A stretch of 55,070 nt of DNA from Chara braunii (Eukaryota > Streptophyta > Charophyceae > Charales > Characeae): the NCBI GenBank assembly GCA_003427395.1, contig BFEA01000155.1, forward strand, positions 1,987,810 through 2,042,879. Reading direction: 5' to 3'. A program made the translations under genes and the position numbers. The notes below the pieces were generated by a model. The model ran no database searches. It saw nothing but the letters and a program-made list of their open reading frames with translations, and had not been told where the DNA came from. Positions 30,827-41,110 of this stretch are shown here, one piece after another; position 1 is the stretch's first letter, and each line of letters opens with the position of its first letter.

Positions 30827-31489
30827 CATATATGTACAGAGAGAGAGTTAGATAGATATTCAAACAAGGGAGAGAAAAAAAAATTGACCAAAATATCAGA
30901 CAGAGAAGTCAAAAAAAGCGCTTGAAGAAATCTTTCAGGAAGCCCTTTAATAGGAGTTCCGCGGAACAATGTCGATACGTTATCGAAATTTTTTTATCTG
31001 ATTGTTGTAATATGGTGGATTGGATGTAAGTAACTCCCAATTATGATACTGTTTTGCCGTTTGCAACCCCAATAAAATAATGATTGCCTGTTGTGAATAA
31101 CAAGACTGTCTGATTTCCAGATAGATTCCTTGTTTTTTTACATCTCCACAACTCGTAGGTAGGATACAGTTAAGAAGTACGAATCTGGCACCCTAGGAAA
31201 TCTAAGGTTCTCCTACCATCGTCTGTTCGTTTTAGAACAAGGGTATTTGAGTAAGAGTTACGAAACGATCCAAAACTGTTTTTGTCATAGTTTCACAAGA
31301 AGAGTGGATGACAAGCAATGTCATCAATTGCCAGGGATTTTAAAATGTCGGACACTGTCCGAATTTTTTGCTAAATTGAAGTACTTGATGAGACTTACGT
31401 TTGCCAGAAGTTCATTCAGATTAACCTATGACCGAGAGATTGAAAGTTTTTAAATTTTCGTTCGGACACTCGTGGCGACTGAGAGTAAC
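30827..31489. other. Non-coding stretch, nothing recognised
   Basis: Contains a hairpin TCGGAC-ACT-GTCCGA at 31348-31362. No gene is supported. Confidence 0.4.
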
Positions 31490-32093
31490 GACTGTAACCG
31501 GCTGTGTTTCGCTTTGGTCGAGATCGTAGGGGCGTGTGGGTGTTGAAGTACTAAAATCATACCTACCTAAAAGGATAACGCGCGGCTGTTAAGTCGCGTG
31601 ATTCAAAGCCTAAGTAGGCTAAAATGGACAACCACGCCAGGTATTGGGCCGCAGCGCAGGAGGAATAGCAAGTTTTTTATGTTTATTTCCTAGGCCGCAG
31701 GGGTTTGACTTTGAGCCAGGGAGCCGACAGGCCGATGCCGAGGCCTCTCCCATTGGGTGACCAATCAAGCCTTGGTCACGCAGACAACCGACGGGATAGG
31801 GGTCAGTAAGCGAGGCCTGTTAGGCCTTAAGCAGGCGGAGGTATGCTGGTTGCGGGCTGGCATTTTCCGCTGGGCATAGCGCTTCATATTGAAGGGCTGC
31901 TCCTATTGGGTGTGAAATAGGAGCGAGCCTATTAGGATATCATGCCAGATTCTCACCTAGAAGATACCGAGATCGAGCCTGACATGACACTACTTGGACT
32001 AACTCCTCTTGGAGCAGCCCACTGACAGTGACAGTAGGCACGGTCAATTTTGACCGTGAGATCTTCAGATCTCGCGCCCAAAATCGACCGGGC

Positions 32094-32159
32094 GAAGATC
32101 AACATGGCCCCTGCGCAAGGATGACACACATAAATTGAGAAGTGGTTTAATTTTTTTTT
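32094..32159 (+). ncRNA. U6: U6 snRNA 3' half with terminator-like T-run
   Basis: GAAGATCAACATGGCCCCTG then CGCAAGGATGACACACATAA and ATTGAGAAGTGGTTTAA followed by nine T match the 3' half of plant U6, including the internal stem-loop and 3' tail. The AGC triad reads AAC here. The 5' half, with the ACAGAGA box, is absent and is replaced by hairpin sequence, so it cannot be a working U6. Together with element A this is the second U6 fragment in one family. Confidence 0.8.
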
Positions 32160-32241
32160 CCGATCCCGGTCGAGATCGAACTCGGCCCTGTATTTCAACA
32201 GTCGTGGTGAATCCACGACGTGACCGTTGGCATAAGCCAAC

Positions 32242-32247
<6 letters not shown>
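32160..32247 (-). tRNA. tRNA-like sequence antisense to the U6 fragment
   Basis: On the minus strand: acceptor-like ATCCCG paired with CGGGAT, a D-arm-like TTGGC-TTAT-GCCAA, a 7-base-loop arm GTCGTG-GATTCAC-CACGAC, the 16-mer GACTGTTGAAATACAG as a variable-arm-like hairpin, and CGAG-TTCGATC-TCG as a T arm with a B-box-like core. Order and arms resemble a type II tRNA, but loop sizes are not standard. It begins one base after the T-run of the U6 fragment. Confidence 0.4.
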
Positions 32248-32281
<34 letters not shown>

Positions 32282-32593
32282 ATGTGCCAGACGGTTTCGT
32301 CGGACTTCAACCGACTCATCTGGAAGCTGAGCCTCGATGGCCCATCCATAGGATGGGCAAAAATTGAACGTGTATGTCGCGGAAACGTGGCCACATCCGG
32401 GAGCGGGTCTTGGGGCCTTGTACCTGAGTTTCGAGGGACTCTTTGCACGCGCCTCGTTGGTTCCCAGTTGCGAAGACGAGTGAGTTGTTTTCTGGTGGTC
32501 GAACAAACAGTTTTGCGACACCGTTCGGGCCTCTAGTCATCTCTCCCATAAGGCCTTCACGACAGGTCGCTGTCGCTCGCAACCGTTGCGACC

Positions 32594-32596
<3 letters not shown>

Positions 32597-32647
<51 letters not shown>

Positions 32648-32652
32648 NGAGA
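32597..32652. repeat. (GA)n microsatellite
   Basis: About 56 bases of GA with one N at 32648. Confidence 0.9.
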
Positions 32653-33029
32653 ACTCTTGAGTCGCACGCATGTATCAGGCGCCTATTCAGCTTCAAATAC
32701 AGGCGCGGGCAGGAAAATGAAGGCCCCATTGAGCTTGACTCTACCTCAACAAAAATAACCCCAGCCCGTTTACTGTTAAGCAGCAGGCCGACCCCTCACA
32801 AAGAAATGAGGGGTCTCAAGGGGGGTTAAAATAAGAAAAAAAAAAAAAAAGGAAGGACAAGGAAGAAAAAAAAGGAAGAAGAAAAGGGAGGGGAAGAAAA
32901 AGAAACGACCTCGTATGTGGCCGCGGTCGTGGGATAGATGCAGGGGGTGGAAGGTTCTAGAAGGGGTGATAAGACTCCGCCTGTTCATTTTTTTGAATAG
33001 GCTGCAGTCTGGTTGGGTACAACCACTTC

Positions 33030-33280
33030 TTGGAGCATGTGGCTGGTGGGGAAGGCCACGTGCTTCCGAGAATGGATGACCTTGGTTTTTCTAGGGGAAA
33101 ACCAAGGCACTAAGCTCTTGGCCGTTGATTTAGATCAAGGGTCAGGAGCACTGACGAATATTGCCTGGTTGTGGGCAAGGCAGTTGCCCACATGCCTTCG
33201 GCTGGCTAGAAAAGCCAACTCTCCACCTAGCAGCCTCATACTTGTGGCAATGCTGCTGTGGCATTCTACTCGAGTAGATG
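33030..33280. other. Second hairpin cluster in element C
   Basis: GGAGCATGTGGC/GGCCACGTGCTTCC (33032-33067), CCTTGGTTTT/AAAACCAAGG (33080-33107), GCTC-TTGGCC with GGTCA-GGAGC around TTGAT/ATCAA (33113-33149), GTGGGCAA/TTGCCCAC (33171-33191) and the palindrome TCTACTCGAGTAGA (33265-33278) follow one another with almost no spacing. Confidence 0.8.
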
Positions 33281-33544
33281 CTGGCTGGCTGGCTACTGGT
33301 GTAGTGAGGCGAAGTGTTGTTAGAGAGGAGAGTGGAGATCTGCAGGAGAGGGGTGGCCATAGCCGGAGGTTGGGAGCTCACTGCCGCACCCCTGTGTTGG
33401 TGTTGAGGTCGACACATTGTGTCAGGGTCCGGTCGTGTGGAAAGTGGCAGCGTGAGGGGAAGTGTTGCCCACGGTGTCGGAGATGTTGTGGATATGAGAG
33501 GAAAGTGTCGTCGATTTGCTGATTCAGCAGCCATGTTGCAGAAA

Positions 33545-33795
33545 TGTTCAGCGTGCCGTCAATATTTTGAGGGGGAGGTGCTGCCCATTTTTTAGCACGA
33601 TGGACCGGTGGCAATGACACTGTCAGTGGGGAAGTGTTGCCATTTCTTTTGCCACGGCGGCAGCAACACAGTTAGTGGGAAAGTGCTGCCGTTTTTTTTT
33701 TTGTACAACGGTGGCAGCGCTTTCGGTGGGGTTGTGCTGCGACACGTCAATTACAATAAATTAAGGGGAGGTGCTGCCTATTCAGCGGCACGATG
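33545..33795. repeat. About 60-bp degenerate repeats with GGGRAGTGYTGCC
   Basis: The words GGGGAGGTGCTGCCCATTTT (33573), GGGGAAGTGTTGCCATTT (33629), GGGAAAGTGCTGCCGTTT (33677) and GGGGAGGTGCTGCC (33764) recur. The word resembles GGGAGTGCTGCCCAAATTT of the 123-bp arrays of A and B, so this may be the diverged array of element C. Confidence 0.45.
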
Positions 33796-33799
33796 ACGA

Positions 33800-35760
33800 T
33801 AATTTTTTTATAAGGAGCGGCGATCACAGTGGTGTTATATGGTGGCGGGGATGAAGCGCTGGTTATTTTTTTGAGGAGCAATGCAAGTCTGGCGGTGGCC
33901 TTTTGAGTGAACCGGCGTGGTCTAGCTGTGGCACGGGCATTGCTGGTCCATTTTGGGACCATGCGGCAATGGTGTATGGACCGGCGGCATGAAGAGAGTG
34001 TGGAGTGAGTGCACCCGGTGGCTATTTGGCTTTGCGGCACATGCGATCTTCAACCAGAGTCACCTTTATTTTTTTGCGATATGTGGAGGGAGCAGTTTTG
34101 AGTTTTTGACCATCTGGTATTGCGGGCGATGGTATGGGACTACATTGGGGTCGTCTGGGACCATTTTGGAACCAGGTGAGACTGATTTTGAGAATGGGAC
34201 ATGCACGATGTGGCTATTGTGACCGGACATGGTGATTGGAGGCGGTGTGGATCTGCGAGTTGGTTTGGGACTATCCTTGGTGGGCGAGGTGTCGTTGAGA
34301 CTGTAGTGGGCCACGTAAGAATTGTAAGTGAGAACACCTTACTCGAGGGCTATCTCGCTTCAGTCCTTGTGGGTGGCCGCTTCGTGTCCTTGTAGACACT
34401 TGAGGAGGACGCGGACCTTGATTCAGGAGAGAGGCCACAACTTGTGGAGTTATGAGCTGCATATTTTCATATTCTACGGCGGTCATTTTCTTTTGAATGA
34501 CACATTACTCGACCTTCTTGAGTGAGCGGGATCAAACTTCACTCAAGGTCAGTCAATTGAATCATTCAGACTTTCCTTCACACCTGTGTGAACCCACACT
34601 TTGCTTGACCCTATTCGTTTTAAATTTTCGAAAGAAAAGGTAGAGGAAAGTAGTGTGAGTCATGCATATGAATGAGAAATGTCTGACTTGAGTATGAAAT
34701 TGTACTGGTTTCTTTTGAACTTGTTTTCTTTGCGTGATGTGCAGGTACGTAAAATGATATTTACAAAGGAGTTTGATTTATACTATTTGGAACAAATCAA
34801 AAGGATCGTCTTCTTTCGAATTACTACCTCCCTGTTTGTAAAAAAAAAAAGGACTTATGGTTTTAAAAAAGATTAATTCAGTGTATGTCGCAAAATAAAT
34901 GCGAACGAAATAAAGCAGAAAAGGTGAAAAGAACTTAGTTTTTCCCCAGGATTTACCCTTTCTATCCTGAATGACCTTATTTACCTAGATATGTCCAAAT
35001 GATTCTCATTCTCTATCTCCTTCTGTTTCTTTTCGTCCAAGCTACCTTTGAACTCAGGAGAAATGAGAAAAATTGAAAGTTACTTGTGGTGAACACATTC
35101 TTTTTTGCTTCAACAAACATATGGGGCGGGGGTTCGTTGCTTTAGGAGCCGATCCTGTTATCGACCCAGAGTGGATCGTTCTATGGGGGGTTACTTGCCG
35201 ATTCGATGGAGACGGCCCGACTTCTAAGATCTAAGCTTTGTGCTCGGGCAAGGAGGAGTACCCCAGACCACTTCCTAGAGGGCGAGACATGCAACACTCC
35301 AAGCAATGTACCTAATCAATAATCATTAGCAAAGCAGTTTGTCATCCAAGAACGATTGAAAGCGAATGAAGACGTGTGTGCGTGTCTAATCTTAGGTCGA
35401 CGGTAGGATGGAATGAATGACTTTGGCAGTGCGTCTCATCAAGTGAAAGTTAAGGCAGTCTGACTACCTTATCGGCTGCATCAATGTTATTATCGGTAGC
35501 CAACTCCTCGTTGGCGGTTGTATAATTCAGTTGTGAGAGTTTGACCTGAGATGGTTGGATTGTATTTCGATATTGTATTATTGAATGTATCGTATGATGA
35601 TTCGAGTTCTTTCAGTTATCATTTCAGTTTGGATATATATTTTTGTTGAGTATGGTCGACTCCATTTGATGTAATTATATGTGTAGATGTTTTAACTATT
35701 TTGTGACTATGTGTCTAAGGGACTTGGATGAATTTGGGTTTCACGCTTGATTGAGACCGT
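33800..35760. other. Element C interior, no gene supported
   Basis: Only short open stretches in G+T-rich sequence. Further inverted repeats: GTGTC/GACAC near 34388, GACCTTCTTGAGTGA with TCACTCAAGGTC at 34512-34550, and TTCACAC/GTGTGAA at 34577-34592. Poly(A) of 12 at 34840. Confidence 0.4.
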
Positions 35761-35769
35761 CCCAGTCGA

Positions 35770-36224
35770 CTGACGTCTGCTTTGTACTTAGGAGATCAAC
35801 GCCCTAAGAAACGGACCACGCTCGGGTCCACTTGGTGTTACTTGGTGTTAACCAAGTGTATCTATACTACAAAGAACGAGCAAACGCCCTCGGCTGATCT
35901 ACCTTTGCGATTGCATTTATAAGCTTTCGTACGTGGGTCAGTAGTTCGGTAGGGATACGCCCCTACGGGTGGCAACAGCCCCTTAGGGAATGAAAGTTTA
36001 TGCCTCGCGAGAACCTATCCTATCGTAGGGGGCTGCGAGATGTATAGCTGGTGCACCCGGCTAGAGTGGCGAAGGGATGACAAGACCACGTTCGCCTTGA
36101 TAGTTCGCGGGTTATTTTGCGTCGTTCCTAAGTTGTCTCTTGTTTTGTTTTGTTAAACTCTTGCGTGACATGGCCGGGAGGGCTCTCGCCTTTTGTGAAA
36201 AGGCGGGAGCCGATGTGTTTGACA
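35770..36224. other. Right terminal module of element C
   Basis: Homologous to 16860-17255 and 25205-25608 but clearly more diverged, with about 60 extra bases after GAGTGGCGAAGGGATGACAA. The fold of the main hairpin is kept although its bases changed: CTCGC...CCTA with TAGG...GCGAG. Confidence 0.75.
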
Positions 36225-36596
36225 ACGCATCTCAAAAATAAATTTGTTGCTACAACTAAGGCTGCTTACAAACAGGTACTCTGAAAAACAACACATGATA
36301 TAAGCGAAATGAACTTTTGTACATTCTCCCATCGGGATGCTAATTACCTGCCTTAGCAAGATCCCGGTAGTGTGCTCGTACGTGTGATTCAACTCCAATT
36401 TGATGAAAAACAAAATGTCCAACAACTCAAATTTCCTTCAGTGATCACTATTGGTGGTCATGTTGAAGGAAGTCACACGTCCCCTCGTGTTGACCTTTAA
36501 ACCGCCAGTACCTTTCTCAACGAAAAAAACTGCAACCTTTGGCTCGGAGGTTCCCACACAGGCTCGGATCAGATTCAGGGCTTACTCACAATAAGG
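36225..36596. other. Non-coding stretch after element C
   Basis: No gene, RNA or repeat recognised. Confidence 0.4.
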
Positions 36597-36671
<75 letters not shown>

Positions 36672-37227
36672 GTTCGTGTAACCTACTCATGACATGAGGG
36701 GGGAGGGGGACGGGGGGGAAAACGGTCGTGTATCTTCCAATGCGATAGAGACTCACTCCACCACGACGTACACAAAAAAACAAAAAAAATATTGCGGTGT
36801 ATGTTTCTATGTTCTCGCGAAGGATTCATTCTCATTGTGTTCATTTGGTGAGTTATGGATTGATGCCCCGTTCGTCGATACAACGGGGTTTTTATTCTCA
36901 CTTATCGCCTATTTTCAAAAACCCCGTTGTACTGACAAATGGGGCCTCGGTCCATTGCTCACAAAATGAGCAAAATAAGAAGGGATCTTCTATTAGAACG
37001 TGGGAAGATACAGTGTTGTATTTTTTTGTCTTCTATGCACGTCGTGAGTAGTGGAGAATGACCTAACTACATTGTCAAGATAAAAAATTATAATGGTGTA
37101 TCTTCCCACGTTCCAGAGGAGGATTCATTCTCATGGAGCTCGTTTGGTGAGAAGTGGACCAACATCCTGTTCGTGGAAAGTGGCGATAGGTAAGGGTTGT
37201 TGCAATAAATGCGTCAAACCCCGCCTT

Positions 37228-37291
<64 letters not shown>
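36597..37291. repeat. Foldback region bounded by A(74) and T(62)
   Basis: A run of 74 A (36597-36670) and one of 62 T (37230-37291) face each other as an inverted pair. Between them is a perfect 15-base stem TACAACGGGGTTTTT/AAAAACCCCGTTGTA (36879-36931) with a 23-base loop. AACGTGGGAAGATACA (37003-37018) is the inverse of TGTATCTTCCCACGTT (37097-37112), and a CACGACGT pair lies near 36763 and 37040. A direct repeat of TGTATSTT...GGATTCATTCTCAT occurs at 36797 and 37097. Non-coding. Confidence 0.7.
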
Positions 37292-37293
<2 letters not shown>

Positions 37294-37579
37294 GCTACCA
37301 GAATGACCCGGATCCACTTGCCCGGCTGGGGGAAAAAGGAAAAATAATAATAATAATAATTAAAATATATATATACATTATTTTAAATTTGGTAAAGAAT
37401 TTCGATGTGACCTTGAGGCAAAAGTTGTTCAATTTATTTTTCTGCATAACATTTTTTTTTCCTAATTTTTTGGAGTTTTTTTTTGTTTTTTTATTTTTGG
37501 TTGGGACCTTCCCTGGTCCTTGCACGGCCGGGCCGCCCGGGAAAATAGGGTGACCCGGGCGGCCCGGCTGGTAGCCTAG
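37291..37579 (-). mobile_element. MITE, TAGGCTACCAG family, copy 1
   Basis: Perfect 11-base terminal inverted repeats TAGGCTACCAG and CTGGTAGCCTA. The interior has (TAA)n at 37343, CCCGGG-rich ends and the core TTTGGTAAAGAATTTCGATG then ACCTTGAGGCAAAAGTTGTT, the reverse complement of the core in the 42616 copy. Inserted at the end of a T-run. No coding capacity. Confidence 0.85.
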
Positions 37580-37731
37580 TCTTTTTCTTTTTTTACCGAA
37601 AGGCAACTTATAACTCTATTTCTTGTTTCGTCGTCTTGCCCTCCTCCAACATTGGGCACTGGACGCAGACTGGTTCGGAAGGGGCATCACAAGGGTATTG
37701 GCGGTTTAAAGGGGTGCCCCATGGATAGGTG

Positions 37732-38332
37732 TTATGGTACGACCCATTCGAGTGTTTTAATGATGTCCTCGTGAGGGAGACGATTGGACAACTTTTTTAT
37801 GTCAACGGAGAATGAACAAACAGACCGATGTTCAGTAATATACACGATCTTGTTATTATTCTTACCAGTTCTTGTTGAAATTTGTGACACAACACGCAAA
37901 TTGAAATGTTTATTGAAGGGAAGGGATTCAAGGAGGAAATTCAAAGCCTACTTACCTACAGGTACGAACCATAGGCTCGTTGGAGAAAGAACAGATGGGT
38001 CTAAATCGATCGAAGTCTTTTGTTTTGAAATTACATATGAACATCCAAAACTCACTTTCTAATCCCATCATGCAACCGTTGTGAACCCGAGGAAATGACA
38101 TCTTGGTTGATTTCACGAATCCCTGATTTTTAGACGCATTGATAACATGATATCCAAAGTTCAAAACGAAGATGTTCATTATTGCCTCGTGATACATAGC
38201 GGGGCACATGACTATAGTCCGTCTTGGGTTCCTATCAACGGACATAACCACCCAGTCATTGGTATATTGTTTGGACTTTGAAACATCATGCGAAGACAAA
38301 TGCATGTCGACAGTCTGTACGAGATCTATCAA
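37732..38332 (-). pseudogene. Reverse transcriptase fragment, possibly Penelope-like
   Basis: Two minus-strand stretches in different frames: 37952-38332 (126 residues, ends FDRFRPICSFSNEPMVRTCR) and 37732-37944 (70 residues). RFRPICSFSNEP resembles the RPIVS step and CSFSVDIKKLSNRLPHEDII resembles motif A (S-x-D-I-K-x-L-x-x-x-L/I-P) of Penelope-like and related RTs. Asp of motif A is present. Motifs B and C are not found; the MITE at 37291-37579 lies just downstream. The family assignment is tentative, RT ancestry somewhat safer. Confidence 0.45.
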
Positions 38333-38673
38333 ATAATTAGAAATATCTACTGCAGACTGATAATTTGTATTAAGTTAGGAACTGAATTCATTTTGTTTCA
38401 GTGCAAAACTGAATATGGATCTTGAACAACATCACGAGGGATATCATTACCATTGCATAACAACGAGTGAACTCTACCCAAAAAGACAAATTCATGTCGA
38501 CAGTCTGTACGAGATCTATCAAAAAATAAGAAATATCTGCTGCAGACTGATAATTTGTATTAAGCTAGGAACTGAATCCACTTTGTTTCATGGCAAAACT
38601 TAAAATGGATCCTTAACAACATCACGAGGGATATCGTTACCATTACATAACAACGAGTGAAAACTACAAAAAT
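38294..38673. repeat. Tandem duplication, unit 190 bp
   Basis: GACAAATGCATGTCGACAGT at 38294 recurs at 38484 (one change), and the copies stay alike through AACAACATCACGAGGGATAT. Confidence 0.8.
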
Positions 38674-38804
38674 CACTAAGTCGAAAACGCACATAACCTT
38701 CTACGTGAGAGAAAAGAAGGTTTGTATAACTGCAGTCAGCACGGTACTGGCGGCATAGGTCGTTGATTGTGCAATATAACAGATAAGGAATCATTTTTAA
38801 TCTA

Positions 38805-39045
38805 CGCAATCTGCATCTTTCTCCATGTCCGTTTGAGGAAACAAGATGGTGAATAGCAAAGCGTTGTTAACAAGTTTCCTAACTTCTGATAGGATAATAC
38901 GATCATCAAATTTGATACGAAACCCATACAATCCGCATCTTTCTCCATGTCCGTCTAAGGAAACAAAATAGTAAGTAGCGAAGCATTGTTAAGAAGTTTC
39001 CTAACTTCTGACACGACAATATGATCATCAAATTTGATACAAAAA
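38805..39045. repeat. Tandem duplication, unit about 121 bp
   Basis: GCATCTTTCTCCATGTCCG and AAGTTTCCTAACTTCTGA occur in both copies (38812 and 38933) with several differences, so it is older than the 40328 duplication. Confidence 0.75.
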
Positions 39046-40327
39046 GTTAAATAGGCACTGAGATTGAGGCCGAATCTATCGCAAAAACAACAAGCAACTA
39101 ATTTGCGCACGTACTTATGAGTTGACTTGTTGTTGAAGTCTTTTATAACACGGTAGAGGCGTATAATAAAATTCATACTCCATCTGTAGACATCAAAAAT
39201 TCGTTATGGATTCTTAAAATTTCAATCAAGACCTTATTAAGAAAAGAGCAACGCAATTCCCATTTGCAAAGGTGAGTAACCATAAAGAAATCTCACAACT
39301 TAAACATCAACTTGCAATCTTGTAGTGTAAGTATATGCTCATTGTGTTTTATCTTTCTCTCTTAAAATGTCTTCTGTATATTGTTCCAACTCGTATACGA
39401 AACATTGTTTCCTTCCGAGTGCAATACGAAGTTGGTGGTGTCATGTATCAGTAGATCATCAAACTTCTCATACAAATCAACGAAACACGTCGTACCATCA
39501 TCAATATGAAAATGTGTCAGTAGAGGTTAGGGGACAAGTTTAGATAGAGATCACACATCTTGCAAAAAATATTTTTATCTCGCTCATGCTGTCTCACTAT
39601 CCACTTATTTATGAGACCTTCCCCTGACCTATTACGTGACAAGTTTAGATAGGGAGACTGATGTTTTATATATACTTCCTCTAATTTGACAAGATCATGA
39701 CCCTCTAGGACATCGATAAAAAATAATATATATTTTTCTATCCCAAAAGAACATAACCACTTATGGAAGTAGGACTGTGTTCCGTCTCGACACGAATAAA
39801 CATATTCACGTTAACGACTATTAACATATGTAGTTGTTATCCCAATGTATCAATGCTAACAAAGAGAGATATTGCAACATAAACACAACTAGATAGGTTA
39901 AGTAAATCGAAACCGTGTTTCTCGTACGGTGAGAGCTAGGCATGAATACACTTATTCGAATTTGTCCTTCCATAGACAATCTTAGGATAACAAAAAGTTG
40001 GTCTTAGATTGAAAAAAGTTAGTTTCACATCTTAACTCAATTACATACATACATAGTTGTTAGAGTTGTCTCATATCTAATACTTGTCATTCCGCTTTTT
40101 CTTCGGGTTGATCAACCATGTTACCCAAGTCTTATGAATCTGCGATGCGGATAACTTCCGCCTTATCAATTTCTTCTTCGCCAAACACGAGTTCGGTGCA
40201 ATGGATGACTATCTCAGAGATAGCATGAATTTTTTACTCGTACGTGAGTCCGTTTTTCTTGTAAATGCGTTGAAGCTAGCATACATTGAGGTCCTTCAAT
40301 TTTTTCATGACTTTGTCTCTGATTAGT

Positions 40328-40527
40328 AGAAGACTTAGTTTTTTTGCAACCGTTAGTGTGTCGCGATGCGTAGATCCCGGAGTTGTCTTCTTCTTCGTTG
40401 AAAGTTTTGTCGACAATGAACTCTTTTAGAAGACTTAGTTTTTTTGCAACCGTTAGTGTGTCGCGATGTGTAGATCCCGGAGTTGTCTTCTTCTTCGTTG
40501 AAAGTTTTGTCGACAATGAACTCTTTA
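40328..40527. repeat. Tandem duplication, unit 100 bp, nearly identical
   Basis: AGAAGACTTAGTTTTTTTGC begins at 40328 and again at 40428; the two units differ at about one base. The unit is not a multiple of three, so it shifted the frame of the minus-strand remnant. Confidence 0.9.
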
Positions 40528-41110
40528 CCATTTTTTTTCCTCGAAGGTTGGTGTTTTGCCACTCTTCTTCGTCTTAGATCTCGCCATCCTCGAGGTAAGC
40601 ATTACTAGTTTGAGTATTCCCCTCTGGACGTTCTCTTGGTTGATACTTCCATCGGGGGACTGTCCTTAAATTTGTCTCAAGTTCATGTTTCGTTTTCTCA
40701 AAAATACACGATCTCCAGATACTCGCACTCAACTCCTCATTGACGACACTCTCATCATTGTAGCTATTTGAGGATGAAGTCCACCTCGATTCATAAGCAA
40801 TTTTTTTCTTCCCTTTGCTGACTTATAAAACAAATTCGTGTCGGAGTCGATGAACCAGATTTTTTTGCATCTCGTTGAATCCCATATCGATCTGAATAAC
40901 TTATCTTTCTTCATGTCACCACGCATCTACGTTTCCTAAAGTTTTTATTATGCCTTCTCTTAGCTTTAGCTTCATGTCTCACATTTTCATCCTTATCAAA
41001 TCCCTTTGCTTCCTCGGCGAGTCGTTTGGCTTCAACTTTGTCACACTTCTTCTCCTTAACGTCCTTCTTAGTTTTTCGCCTTGTCAACAAAATCTCGCAT
41101 TACCGCAACT

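Larger units (their letters stand above)
31560..32360. other. Dense set of perfect short hairpins in element C
   Basis: Perfect or near-perfect arms: CGCG/CGCG 31580, GTGACCAA/TTGGTCAC 31758-31780, AGGCCT/AGGCCT near 31822, GCTCCTATT/AATAGGAGC 31899-31924, CGGTCAA/TTGACCG 32041-32056, GAGATCT/AGATCTC 32058-32073, GTCGTGG/CCACGAC 32201-32219, CCGTTGGC/GCCAACGG 32224-32243, GCCCATCC/GGATGGGC 32340-32358. No two stems are alike, unlike a tandem repeat. A (TA)n tract lies at 32245-32277. Confidence 0.8.
31490..36224. mobile_element. Element C: diverged third member of the A/B family (left end unsure)
   Basis: The right end matches A and B: ACGAGCAAACGCCCTCGGCTG at 35876, TTTGCGATTGCA, GGGATACGCCCC, the hairpin CCTCGC...GCGAG at 36003-36039, GACATGGCCGGGAGGG and the end CCGATGTGTTTGACA (36224). 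The left end TGTCGGTGCG was not found, so the start is a guess based on where hairpin density rises. The interior is hairpin-dense, holds U6- and tRNA-like sequences and has repeats with TGCTGCC words, but does not align base for base with A. No protein domain. Confidence 0.5.
38333..41110 (-). pseudogene. Decayed minus-strand coding remnant upstream of the RT fragment
   Basis: Short minus-strand stretches (38600-38809, 38955-39176, 40214-40562, 40729-40926) and, near 41060-40950, a charged segment KCDKVEAKRLAEEAKGFDKD look like former coding sequence of one long frame that ends in the RT fragment. Lys- and Glu-rich parts (FNEEEDN, CKKTKSS) resemble linker sequence. No domain is recognised. 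Internal tandem duplications break the frame. Between 39200 and 40200 nothing can be read. Confidence 0.25.

Noticed and set aside
33142-33534. 130-codon minus-strand open stretch in element C
   Set aside because: Pro/Ser/Thr/Gln-rich, overlaps several perfect hairpins, has no recognisable domain and no counterpart in A or B.
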